64,000 nt of DNA. Source: Fonsecaea monophora. Its lineage: Eukaryota; Ascomycota; Eurotiomycetes; Chaetothyriales; Herpotrichiellaceae. The DNA lies in assembly GCF_001642475.1 (NCBI RefSeq), contig NW_019173951.1:305969-369968 (forward strand). The letters run 5' to 3'. The notes under the pieces were generated by a model that was not told where the DNA came from, did no database searches, and saw nothing but the letters and a program-made list of their open reading frames with translations. Below, one piece after another: positions 22,251-31,687 of this stretch. Position 1 is the first letter of the stretch. Every line of letters begins with the position of its first letter. The position numbers were made by a program, and so were the translations under genes.

Positions 22251-23687
22251 TTATAGCCAATTCTGACCTCGTGTTCTCCGACCCTCCTTCTCTCCCTTGT
22301 ACATGCCCTTCTTACTGGTCGGAATGCCCATGCCAATCAAGCTGTTCATCATCATGACACCGGCCTCGACACTGTCAATGACGTTGACGGTCCGGCGCCC
22401 GTCTTCGTCCCTGACTGCGTCCTTGGCCGCGCGCACCATGTCCGTCATCCCCGCACAGCCCAGCAAGATGGTGTCGGCGCCCTTCATGACCAACGCGCGG
22501 GCACAATGCGCGACGCGTTTGGCAACCTCCTCTCTTGGGCGGGACTCGAGCTCGAGAACGCCGAGGTGGGTGGCTTCGCTCCCGACGTAGAAATGCGTGA
22601 GTCCGTAGGCCGCAATGTCATCATCCTGCTTGATCTTGGACCGCTGCGCAGTGGCAACGATGCCGAAGCGTCCACCGAGCATGCGCGCCACATAGACACT
22701 CGCCTCCATGATGCCGATGATGGGCACATCGTAAGACTCGCGCAGGGCGTCGATGAGCGGGTGCTTACTGAAGCAGGCGACAATCATACCGTCGTAGTTC
22801 TGCACAGTCTCGCCGTTCGACGCAGCGTGTTTGGCGAGGTCTCGCAGCACGGCTTCCGTCGACATGATTCCGTCTGTCGTCGACTCGATGGCCGTCGGTG
22901 CAGGGTACGGCGCGGTGTAACCTGTCACTTCGACTCCCTGGGGAATGACGGGTCGCAAGGACTGGAGCATGGCCTCGGTCATGGAGCGTGTCGAGTTTGG
23001 ATTGATCAGTAACACCTGATGTGGGCGGCTGCGTGGGGGGGAGGTGACGGGTGGCGAGAAGGGAGATTTAGCACTGGTGGGGCGGGTGCTAGGACCACTC
23101 CCTCCGCTACCTGTGGGCATCGAGGGCATGGGCCCGCCCATTGAGCCGGGGCCACTTGAAGCAGCGGAGCGGGAGACTGGGCGGGATGACGAACCGGCGT
23201 GGCCACTGTGCTGGGCAAAGAGCGGCTGGACGGATTGCTGGGGAGGGGAGTTTGGCATGGGTGGCGCGACGGCGATTGGGTAGTTCTGACCGATGGTGCT
23301 GCTTCGAGAGCGTGAGCCCCCTGGCCCATCGGCGAAGGGATTGCCAGCAGGGTTGTATTGGTCATTCGTGGGAGACTGGGGTGGAAAGTACTGGCTGGGG
23401 AAACGGGCACTGGTGTAGCTATTCATGTTGGCCGACGACGACGCCATGGCCTGTGCTTGTTGGGGGGGAGGCGGTGATTGAGATCCAAAATTGCCAGAGC
23501 CGGCTGATGGGACACGCTGATAGGAGGACATGGCGGGATCGGTCTCAAGTTGTTCGTAGCTGGAGAGAAGAGCCTGCTGCGGTTGGGGAGAGCCAGATCT
23601 CGAGCCGCCAGGCCGCAAGGAGACAGGATGTCCTTCTTGCTGAGGTTGAAGGATGGTGGGAGGCGATTGTTGTTGTAAATCGGCCAT
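22251..23687 (-). CDS. Asp/Glu/hydantoin racemase family protein with long disordered N terminus (Dcg1-like)
   Basis: Single exon, 478 residues, from ATG 23687 in a GCCATGG context; the frame runs further upstream but only non-ATG codons are available there. Residues 1-222 are Pro/Gln/Ser/Gly-rich and disordered. From 223 on it is a hydantoin racemase domain, opening with HQVLLINPNST. The two catalytic cysteines are Cys305 (VACFSKH) and Cys411 (LGCAGM). Enzymes of this family racemise 5-substituted hydantoins or allantoin. The yeast relative Dcg1 lies in the DAL allantoin cluster. Family members are normally about 240-270 residues, so the extension nearly doubles the protein. Next to a hydantoinase and a D-carbamoylase it fits the role of converting L- to D-hydantoins. 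Confidence 0.88.
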   Translation of the reverse strand: MADLQQQSPPTILQPQQEGHPVSLRPGGSRSGSPQPQQALLSSYEQLETDPAMSSYQRVPSAGSGNFGSQSPPPPQQAQAMASSSANMNSYTSARFPSQYFPPQSPTNDQYNPAGNPFADGPGGSRSRSSTIGQNYPIAVAPPMPNSPPQQSVQPLFAQHSGHAGSSSRPVSRSAASSGPGSMGGPMPSMPTGSGGSGPSTRPTSAKSPFSPPVTSPPRSRPHQVLLINPNSTRSMTEAMLQSLRPVIPQGVEVTGYTAPYPAPTAIESTTDGIMSTEAVLRDLAKHAASNGETVQNYDGMIVACFSKHPLIDALRESYDVPIIGIMEASVYVARMLGGRFGIVATAQRSKIKQDDDIAAYGLTHFYVGSEATHLGVLELESRPREEVAKRVAHCARALVMKGADTILLGCAGMTDMVRAAKDAVRDEDGRRTVNVIDSVEAGVMMMNSLIGMGIPTSKKGMYKGEKEGRRTRGQNWL

Positions 23688-24656
23688 GGCTTTCTTTTTT
23701 TTTGTCTTTTTCCTTGGTCCCTTTTCCCCCCTTCCTTGGTATGTACCCAAAGCAGCAAGATTCGACCTCCGGGCCTGTTAAGCGAGGTTTTGCCTGGTGC
23801 TGGCAATTATTGTGGTGCTGTAGTGGCCTTTGTTACCGCCCTCGCGTCGTGAGAGTGGGTTTTGAGCTTTGGCTTTGGCTGTGGACTAGGACCAAGCCTG
23901 TTTTATCCTCCGGCACGCCAGTTAGAAGCCAATAATGACGTGCTTGACTCGAATGGGCTGTGTGTGCTCCGGGGGTTGCCCTGAATCTTGGTGTCAGTGT
24001 CAGGATGTACCGAGAACAAGGTTGGGGAAACACGGAGACACGGTGAGAAGAAGAGGACGAGATGATAACAATAGAAAAAAGGCCACGAGAGAAGTCCAAC
24101 TTAGCTTTTTCTCGTCTAATTCCTTCGGGCTCGCAACAACACAAACAGCTGACCTGCGTAATCGACGGGGGAAGAGGAATTGTGCATCAAACAGCTTGAA
24201 GCGGGTAATCTCCAGGGGACGCAGAATGAGGTTAGAGGCGCTGGAGCCTGTCGGACATGCCTAAGCTATATTTGGGTGCCGCTTATCATTCAAGGATCTG
24301 GAGACGAGATGGTCGCCAGCCAAGTGGTGAGCTAGCCCCAGCACGCCGCCAGCCACGTTGCCGACCTTCCAGGGGTGACTAGCCTAGAGAATGTACCTAC
24401 TCGGTGCTTGTCGAACCTAGCCAGTCACTAGGCTAGGCTTAACGGTGGTGTCCTTTGGTTAAGAGTGGGAGAGGAGAATCTGGGACCAGGCGCCGAGCAA
24501 GAGTACCTAGGCAGGTAGGTACATGTACGAGGTACATATGGGCACCACTACACCTAGGCAGCTGCTGTCAGGTACTGCCAGTTGCCTACGCATCACCTAC
24601 TGACTGCACCGCACCTCTTGTGCTCATTTTCTGTATGGCTGTCTTCCATCTCAGAC
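23688..24656. other. Intergenic region upstream of the racemase gene
   Basis: About 1 kb. A long A/T-rich homopurine stretch precedes the racemase ATG. GATAA cores occur near 24064 and 24283. GGTAC/CCTAGG repeats occur around 24500-24560. No gene was recognised. Confidence 0.5.
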
Positions 24657-25769
24657 TCACAGCAGATCTGGCTCAATCACCCCCGTCTGTTCCGCAATCC
24701 GCCCGTAATGCTCAATCCTCCGGTGCTTCTCAAACGCAAACACCTTCTCCTTGCCGCGGCGGCACATGCCCAGGTCGATTTCGGCCACGATGAGCTCGTC
24801 GTCTTCCGTCTGCGCCTCCACCACCACCTCCCCGTCACAGTCGACAATGCAACTCCCGCCAATTAACGGATACTTGCCGTCCTCCACGCCGCACTTGGCC
24901 ACGTTGATGCTGAAACAGGAGTTGGCATAGCTGTTGTACGTGATACACAGCTTGTTGTGGAACAGGGCTTCTGCCTTTGCCTTTTCCGGGCTCGAGATCT
25001 TCTTGTTGGTCCCAATCAATTCCGGCGCCCAGGCAGTCGTATTATATCCACACAGAACCAGCTCCGCCCCCTGCAAGCCATACGGCCTCCATGACTCTGG
25101 CCAGCGTCGGTCGTTGCAGATGAGCATGCCGACGATCGGGTCGCCTTTGCCCAGACTGTCGGCCTCGTTGGCTTTTGCGCCCGACTTTTGCTTCAGCGCA
25201 CCAGGAACCAATCCGGGGGCCCGAAAGGCCTCGAAGCCCAGATTCCCCGGAAGAAAGTATCTCTTCTCCAGCTGGTTGGTCGCATCTTTCCGTTCATAGG
25301 GCTCAAACGTGCCGGGGAGGTGGACTTTGCGGTATTTCGAAATAATCTTGTCTGCCTCGCCGGAATAGTAGACAGCCGTGTTATAATGGACATGTTCGCC
25401 CGGGGCCGACTCAGCCGCGTGTTCTGCATACCCAAAGTACACGTCCATCTTGTACTCTCGAGCGCGGTCAAAGAGAGGTTTGATAGTAGGGACCTTGGTG
25501 GCATCCCCATCCACTTCCTGCTCGAAATATTGCTCCAGCTCATCGCCCTCGAGGATATGGCGAGGGAAGAAGGTCACGGGCGCGATTTCGGGATAGACAA
25601 TCAACTTGGCGTGTTTCTGGTGCGCCTCATCCATCAACTTGAGCATGCGATCCATCGCCTCGGATCGTGGGGTGTCGACATTGATCGGGCCCAACTGGGC
25701 ACCCGCGACAATGACCTTGCGATTCGACTCTGCCGTATGGCCTGCACTTGGACCCTGGATTGAACCCAT
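24657..25769 (-). CDS. N-carbamoyl-D-amino acid hydrolase-type nitrilase superfamily enzyme
   Basis: Single exon, 370 residues, from ATG 25769; the frame extends a few codons upstream but begins there with GTG. The nitrilase-superfamily triad is complete: Glu61 (YPEIA), Lys148 (KYRKVHLPG) and Cys218 (LICNDRRWPE). The NDRRWPE-WR block and LEKRYFLPGNLGF are hallmarks of bacterial D-carbamoylases such as the Agrobacterium enzyme, rather than of beta-ureidopropionase. The reaction cleaves N-carbamoyl-D-amino acids to D-amino acid, CO2 and ammonia, downstream of hydantoinase. The absence of introns and the close similarity to the bacterial motif set hint at transfer from bacteria, which needs a phylogeny. 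The protein is about 65 residues longer than the bacterial form, owing to an N-terminal extension and insertions. Confidence 0.9.
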   Translation of the reverse strand: MGSIQGPSAGHTAESNRKVIVAGAQLGPINVDTPRSEAMDRMLKLMDEAHQKHAKLIVYPEIAPVTFFPRHILEGDELEQYFEQEVDGDATKVPTIKPLFDRAREYKMDVYFGYAEHAAESAPGEHVHYNTAVYYSGEADKIISKYRKVHLPGTFEPYERKDATNQLEKRYFLPGNLGFEAFRAPGLVPGALKQKSGAKANEADSLGKGDPIVGMLICNDRRWPESWRPYGLQGAELVLCGYNTTAWAPELIGTNKKISSPEKAKAEALFHNKLCITYNSYANSCFSINVAKCGVEDGKYPLIGGSCIVDCDGEVVVEAQTEDDELIVAEIDLGMCRRGKEKVFAFEKHRRIEHYGRIAEQTGVIEPDLL

Positions 25770-26734
25770 GTTGAGGGCTTGCTTGTCCACTTAGTCTGGA
25801 TGTCTCGAATACAACCAAGAGATACAAAGACGGCACGACAGTCTCTGATTGACAGGTACAGTAAAATATTCTGGGTCTCTTCTGCCGTCAGCCACCGAGC
25901 CTGAAACTGAAAGGGGTGTCCGTACTCGTACCTACAAGTATGTATTCTGTCTCTACCTAAATTTGTTTTGCTGACTTTTTACAGTTTTACAGTAAGTACA
26001 ATAAGTAATATCTCCCTTATAACCCCTCATCCATTTACGATCGATCGGTCGGCCCATCCGTTATCAAAGTACAACCCCAATTTCTTCAATCCCCCCGTCC
26101 ACGCCCGTCCACATGTACATATACGCTGTTGTCCGCCTGGCCGTGTCGACCATGAGGTCCCGCCCTTGAAAAGGACATCCACGCTCACACTTTGTTTGCT
26201 GTCGCTTTATCCACCCGTCCCCAAGCGGCCATCAGCGCGTTTTCCCAATAATCAAGCAAAAGTAAGTATGTAGATCAGAGCTTCTAGCCTCGAGCGTCTA
26301 GAACTTTATGTCCTTGTACCCGTACCCTGTACCCTGTACTGGTAGTGTACTGGCACCTGGTACAGGTACCTGTGCCTGTGGAGGACAGGACAGGAGAGGA
26401 GAGGAGAGGATTGGCACAGGTACGGCCACCCGTGCGGATATGTTATGATATGATATCAAGGTTTTGATAATGACTCAAAAGGCACCAAAGCAACAAACGA
26501 CATAGTATTTATTGTAACTTTTTCCTTGCGTCTCTTTTGATTTATTCAAAAGTAACCCTTTCCTTTTCTCTCTCTCTTTCACTCGTACCTGGCACCTGTT
26601 CACAGCGTAGATCTAGATTTCCTTTACTACATTATTTCCCTCTCTTCTTTTTTTTTATCGGGAATAGGTAGAGGAGACAGGACTCTCTGTTTAGCTGTCT
26701 GACCATCTAGGACGGAGAGTATTTCATTCTCCAA
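25770..26734. promoter_or_regulatory. Divergent intergenic region, D-carbamoylase / P450
   Basis: 965 bp between divergent starts. It contains GATAA cores (near 26061, 26206, 26466, 26654), two ACTCGTAC octamers (25924-25931, 26581-26588) and a dense GGTAC/ACAGG repeat stretch at about 26315-26425. No TATA box stands out. Confidence 0.45.
26315..26425 (+). repeat. Imperfect CCCGTACC/CCTGTACC and GGACA/GGAGA repeats
   Basis: Runs of GTACCC, CTGTAC and CTGGTACAGG merge into (AGGAC)n and (AGGAG)n units. Contains local dyads such as GGTACAGGTACC. Confidence 0.7.
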
Positions 26735-28345
26735 ATGGCCGTATCCAGCGTCATCGGGCGCCTAGTGGCATCACTGGCCATTACCATCCTCTCCCATCCC
26801 CTCTGGACTATATTCCTGGTCCCCCTGACCCTGGTCGTCGCGCGGTCTCTGTACCGCGTCTCCCCGTTCCATCCACTGTCGCATATCCCCGGACCGCTCG
26901 TCCCTCGCATCTCCTCGCTATGGCTGACCTACCACGCCTGGATCGGCGACGAGGCGACCGTCGTCGAGACTCTCCACCAAAAATACGGACCCATTGTGCG
27001 CAACGGGCCCAACAGCGTCGACATCTCCGACGGCGCCGCCCTGGCGCCCATATACACGGAGCGGGGGGGCTTTGTCAAGCCAGCCTTCTACGAAAACTTT
27101 GCCCTGCCGGACTCGGCGCAGGTCCACAATTCCATCTTCTCGGAGGTGGACCCTTCGATACGGGCTCCCCGCGCAAAGGCTGTCGCGGTGCTGTTCTCGA
27201 CCGCGAACTTGAGGCAGGGCCAGGACGTCATCCATAAATGCGTGGATCGGTTCGTGGACCGGCTGGCCGAGGGGAAGAGGCAGAGCGAGAAGCAGGGCGG
27301 CGGCAGCGGCGGAGGTCCGGTGAATGTCTTGAACTTGACGCGAGGATTGGCCGTGGATGCCGTGACGTCGTATCTCTTCGGGACCAGCTACGGGGCCCTC
27401 GCCGAGGAGGACAAGTCGCACAACCACCGCCGGCGTGAGGAGGTCGCCGTGCAACGCGAGCTGGCCGAGCCCATGAGCGCCGCGGGCATGGTCGACTGCT
27501 TCGTCGCAGTCGGCCGTTTCTGGTACCTGCCAAAGTGGGCGTTCAAGCTGGTCGAGTCGTTCGACGCATGGTGGAACGCGGATGAGGAAGTATCGCAGAG
27601 TCTGGCGCACGTCGACGAGTTTGTCGCAGGTGTGGTCCGTGACGCTGAGACCGCGATCCAAGAGTCCCAGTCGACCGAGAAGACAAGCACCCCGAAACAC
27701 CCGTTGACGTCGTACCCGGCCCGTCTGCTGCAGGCCGGCTTCACCCCGTCAGAGACGCGCGCGCAGTGCAAGGACCTGATCTTCGCCGGCACCGACAGCA
27801 CGGGGATGAACCTGGCCACGATCCTGTTCATGCTCGCGCGCCACCCGACGTGCTACCAGAAACTGAGGGACGAGGTCCTCGCGCACCGGCCGGGCTTCGA
27901 CGACCTCCAGACCCTGCCCTACCTGCGCGGCGTGGTCAAGGAGGGCCTGCGTCTCTCGATGGCGAACCCGTCACGCCTCCCCCGCGTCGTGCCCCCAGGA
28001 GGCTGGACGTTCAAGGACACCTACTTCCCCGCCGGTACCGAGGCCAGTTGCACACCCTACTCGCTGCATCTGAACCCGCGCGTCTTCCCGGAGCCTCGTG
28101 CCTTCCGCCCTGAGCGCTGGCTGGACCCCTCCGACGAGATGATCCGCGACGCCATCCCCTTCGGCCTGGGCAGTCGGCAGTGCATCGCGCGCAATCTGGC
28201 CACTGTCGAGCTGTTCTGGGCCGTCGCGCGCGTTGCCGAGGCCGATGTCCTGCGCGGTGCAGATACCTTGACCTCCAACATACAAATTCTCGAGTGGTTC
28301 AACAGCAAGGTTGTCGGGGAGAGGATAGATTTGGTCTGGGCATAA
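26735..28345 (+). CDS. Cytochrome P450 monooxygenase
   Basis: Single exon, 536 residues. An N-terminal hydrophobic anchor (about 8-38) and a Pro-rich hinge (HPLSHIPGPLVPR) predict ER-membrane attachment. Helix I carries AGTDST (about 350). The K-helix ExxR is EGLR (about 402). The haem-binding loop is FGLGSRQCIARNL with Cys483 as the thiolate ligand. Fungal microsomal class II type; a separate NADPH-P450 reductase is required. The coding part is strongly GC3-rich. No polyketide, NRPS or terpene gene is nearby, so the substrate is open. It is divergent from the D-carbamoylase and could mark the end of the catabolic cluster. Confidence 0.93.
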   Translation: MAVSSVIGRLVASLAITILSHPLWTIFLVPLTLVVARSLYRVSPFHPLSHIPGPLVPRISSLWLTYHAWIGDEATVVETLHQKYGPIVRNGPNSVDISDGAALAPIYTERGGFVKPAFYENFALPDSAQVHNSIFSEVDPSIRAPRAKAVAVLFSTANLRQGQDVIHKCVDRFVDRLAEGKRQSEKQGGGSGGGPVNVLNLTRGLAVDAVTSYLFGTSYGALAEEDKSHNHRRREEVAVQRELAEPMSAAGMVDCFVAVGRFWYLPKWAFKLVESFDAWWNADEEVSQSLAHVDEFVAGVVRDAETAIQESQSTEKTSTPKHPLTSYPARLLQAGFTPSETRAQCKDLIFAGTDSTGMNLATILFMLARHPTCYQKLRDEVLAHRPGFDDLQTLPYLRGVVKEGLRLSMANPSRLPRVVPPGGWTFKDTYFPAGTEASCTPYSLHLNPRVFPEPRAFRPERWLDPSDEMIRDAIPFGLGSRQCIARNLATVELFWAVARVAEADVLRGADTLTSNIQILEWFNSKVVGERIDLVWA

Positions 28346-29165
28346 GAAACCCAAAGGGATCTTGGGAGAAGGCATTGGCGCCGAAATACACAAATGACGT
28401 GGTTTCTCCCTCTAGCAAAATGAGAATCTTGATGGGTTGGGAACTGCGAAAGAGGGCCTAATTCAACAACCAGACCTGAATCGAGGAAGCTCGCTGGTTG
28501 AGAAAATTGCAATGTTGAGCTTCATGGTGGACTCTATATAAAGTCGGCATTGAAGCAGATAAGGCATGTAAACCGTTGCTCGCCCTCGAAGCTCTGCCTC
28601 TCATTATCTCTTCCTCTCCTCCCGCGAGAATAGTCTAGTCACCTATCAGCACGCAAGTTGGCAACCTATCAGTCCAAGGCTAGTAACCTTCGTCCTCTTT
28701 CTGTCACAATCTAGCAATCGATCGGACAACTCGAGTTCTCATAGTCTCATGCCACATTTGGCGTCCTGGAGCGGGTCGAATACCATCTCTCTGCGTTAAA
28801 TGCCTGTTGAAGCGTTGCTTTTGTGGTCAAATGCTAAGGCAAAGCCCATGTCTGACAGGTCACGCCAGTGTGGTCACATTGAAGTCGTTCCTTTGCCCCT
28901 TCTGCGCCTGGTGCGTCTCGCAGCTGCGCCGAGGCATTGCCCTCGATGCCTTGTTAGTGAAAGCTTGTCATGCTTTGCATGGAGATGAGTTCGAAAGGCG
29001 TGACCCTCATGGTGGGTGTTGATGAAGTACCTCCAAAGCATGTGTTTGATTGTGCTATGCTCACGTCGAGAAGCATTCTGGTGCCGACTCTTTTAGCCAA
29101 TACTAGAGCACGCAATCTGTATCTTCTTTAGACGGGAAACCACTTGCGTTCCGACTCGTCATGGT
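28346..29165. other. Convergent intergenic spacer, P450 / F-box gene
   Basis: 820 bp. A Cys-containing frame at 28807-29022 has no ATG of its own and no recognised domain. Nothing else was seen. Confidence 0.5.
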
Positions 29166-30645
29166 TCAAGTCTCGACAGGCGCCAAAAAGTCAATGTCAC
29201 TGTCCGCACCATCTTCAGCCGTTAAGTATCCTGCATCATCGCTCTTGCCTGAGAGAATATTCGTGATGAATCCCCAGGCACTGACTATTTGGTCCTCTGG
29301 TCCAACGAGCTCGTACATTCGGGTGACCCACTCATCCGTATCGACGATAAGGTGTCCGAGCTCTGGTAGAGCCGATATGGTATGGTGATGGATGAGGGAT
29401 AGGGGTGGCTCAAGAGGCGCAACAAGATTGTCAAAGGATGACCACAGCGCTGCATTATTCGATAAAGACACTTGTGATTGAGAGGATTGGGAGCCATGTC
29501 GCCCTATCCTCTGTTGTATGGCGGCGCTAGAGACCTTATCCACAAAGGTCTCAATCACATCGATCCGCTGATTTGAGGAGCCTTTCAGCAGACTCAACTT
29601 GCTGAGCTCGGGAATACCTCCAAACACAACAAACTGCACAAGGTCCGCTTCACTGGGCGGCTTGCGAGATCGGATGATCGCTCCAGCCGAAGGAGCTCGA
29701 CTTAGCGCGCGGAGGTGTTGTAGACAGAGTTCAAAGAAGTGATACGCGGGGACGAGTGTAGACCTGGGGTAGGTGCGCAAAAGACCTCTAACAGACTCTG
29801 CACAGAACGGGCACATACTGCTGCTGTGTTCTTGTCCAGATGTTGTTTTTGACTCCAGCCTAGGATGACAGGAATGCTCGGTGACAAGCATTGACCGGTA
29901 ACTTTCAAGGAAATGGTATATCGTCCACGCTGCCAGATGAAGCCGTCTCATGAGAGTGAATTTGTAGAGATTGAAATTGTCATACCGTTTGAACTGCGGA
30001 ATAACATATACTTTCATCTGGATCCAGTTGATCAATACCTGCAGCATTCTTTGAACTTGGGCTTGTCTTTTCAGCATCCGGAGTAGATAATCAAATGAAT
30101 CGCAGGGTTGTGGTGGAGGGTATAATGTATGGAGGTAATCGTAAAGATATTTCGCCTTCTCTTCCCTCGTGCTACCCTCATAGTCCGTTGTCCGCTCGTA
30201 GGCATTTTGAAGAAGCAGAGATCGCGTGATCGGACCAGCGTGCGACCGCAGGTATAAGTAGACGGAGCGAGATGTCGATCGGAGACTAAGGAAGTCGGAG
30301 ACAGAGAGATGACAGAGAATCTGAGCTGCGATTTCATCCGGCAAGGATTGAACAGCGTCCCATAACTGTTGCCTATCAAATTGCGTATAAGCATTGCACT
30401 CGTCTCAATCCACAGCTCTTTCTGGAAGGTACTCACGAGGAGTCAGTGTCCGTTTCAACGCCCTTGGCTGAATGTGACTTCTTAGACCATGACGAGAGCC
30501 GTAGGGACAAGGCGGCCAGGCTGGGCCGACGAAGAGCATGAGTGTCTGCCGCTGAGGGTCTTCTCGACGACTCGCCGCTTGAGGGACTGTTATCAAAGAA
30601 ATTCGCAGCGCTCGCCCGCCTGAGGACGCTCGTAACGGTGACCAT
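29166..30645 (-). CDS. F-box domain protein
   Basis: Two exons, 30645-30437 and 30372-29166 (donor GTGAGT, acceptor GATAG, 64-nt intron); 471 residues. A Ser-rich leader of 70 residues precedes a typical F-box (about 72-115): QSLPDEIAAQILCHLSVSDFLSLRSTSR. The join is supported because it completes the first half of the F-box. The rest is helical with no recognised repeats. F-box proteins recruit substrates to SCF ubiquitin ligases through Skp1; the client is unknown. Stop at 29166-29168. Confidence 0.85.
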
Positions 30646-31687
30646 GATGCGACTCGAAGTTGACCAGTGTATGCGACAGGATTTGTTTGGATTTTCGGTT
30701 CGGTCGTCTGTTGTATAGACTTATACGCGCACGCACATAAATCGGAGTTTATACCCTCCGAGGTAGGGTGACCAGAGTCATCGAGGATCGGAAACGACGT
30801 GTATTCGTCCCACGGAAGGCCTCGGATTGCAGTTGCGTGGAAGATGGGCTCAGGTGAGCCGATGTGAGCGCATAATCTTCTGAAGTTGGTGGAGAAATCG
30901 AGCACCGACTCCGATGCGCAGGCGAATAGAGGTCTCAATGCAAATGCCCAAAGCCCCGGGTCAGTTTCTACCTGCCCAAACTCTGCAAACGTACATGTGA
31001 TCAGGTTGAAGTCTCTTGTAACTTTACCAAAAACGTGGAACGCGGCACAAAGTTATAGAAGAAGAAAACAGGACTATGACGCCTTCAGGATCTTCGACTA
31101 CTGCGGGAACAAAAGCATAGAGGTGAGATGGCGTAGACAAAGTCGCGTGCATTTCCAGATAGGCTGTCGCGCCCGACGATCCCCGCCAATGCACGAGCCC
31201 ATGAGCTCATAAAGCCGTTCGATAGACGCAGTCCCGCAGTCTGTTATTCGGTGCAGGGGCAGCTAGGTCGATAGGAGATAGGCACCCAGGGCGCCTTTAG
31301 GGCCCAGTCCCAATCAAGAGTTCGCGCCGAACATGATACTAACCCAGCCTGGAGGTCCAGCTAACAGCCCGAGCCCAAAGTCGGTTTGGCCTCCAGCTTG
31401 AGACATGTAGCCGACTGCTTATCAAAATACCTAGGTACACAATAACAAAGTACCACCAATGCTGCGGAACAGAATGACAATTCTAGGATACTACACACTG
31501 GCTTTTCCACTGTACGAGGTATTCCATCCCACTGCTGATGCCTGTCCGCATGGTGGTATTCTACGCCTTCCCTCAATCGCTCTAAACTCTACCACCAAGA
31601 GCCGCAATACACTCCACGCTAGAAAGTGAATACAAGCAGACAGACTTTATCGCGCCATGATCCCATGCCCTTTGTTTGCAACGTAAG
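30646..31687. other. Intergenic region upstream of F-box gene
   Basis: About 1 kb. A minus-strand frame with no ATG (about 30640-31055) is open for about 130 codons and reads like protein, but has no start or clear splice acceptor; see rejected items. Otherwise nothing recognised. Confidence 0.4.

Noticed and set aside
30640..31055. Protein-like minus-strand open frame (about 130 codons) upstream of the F-box gene
   Set aside because: It has no ATG, is bounded upstream by TAA and has no convincing splice acceptor to connect it. Part overlaps the first F-box exon in another frame. It could be a gene relic, but I cannot support it.
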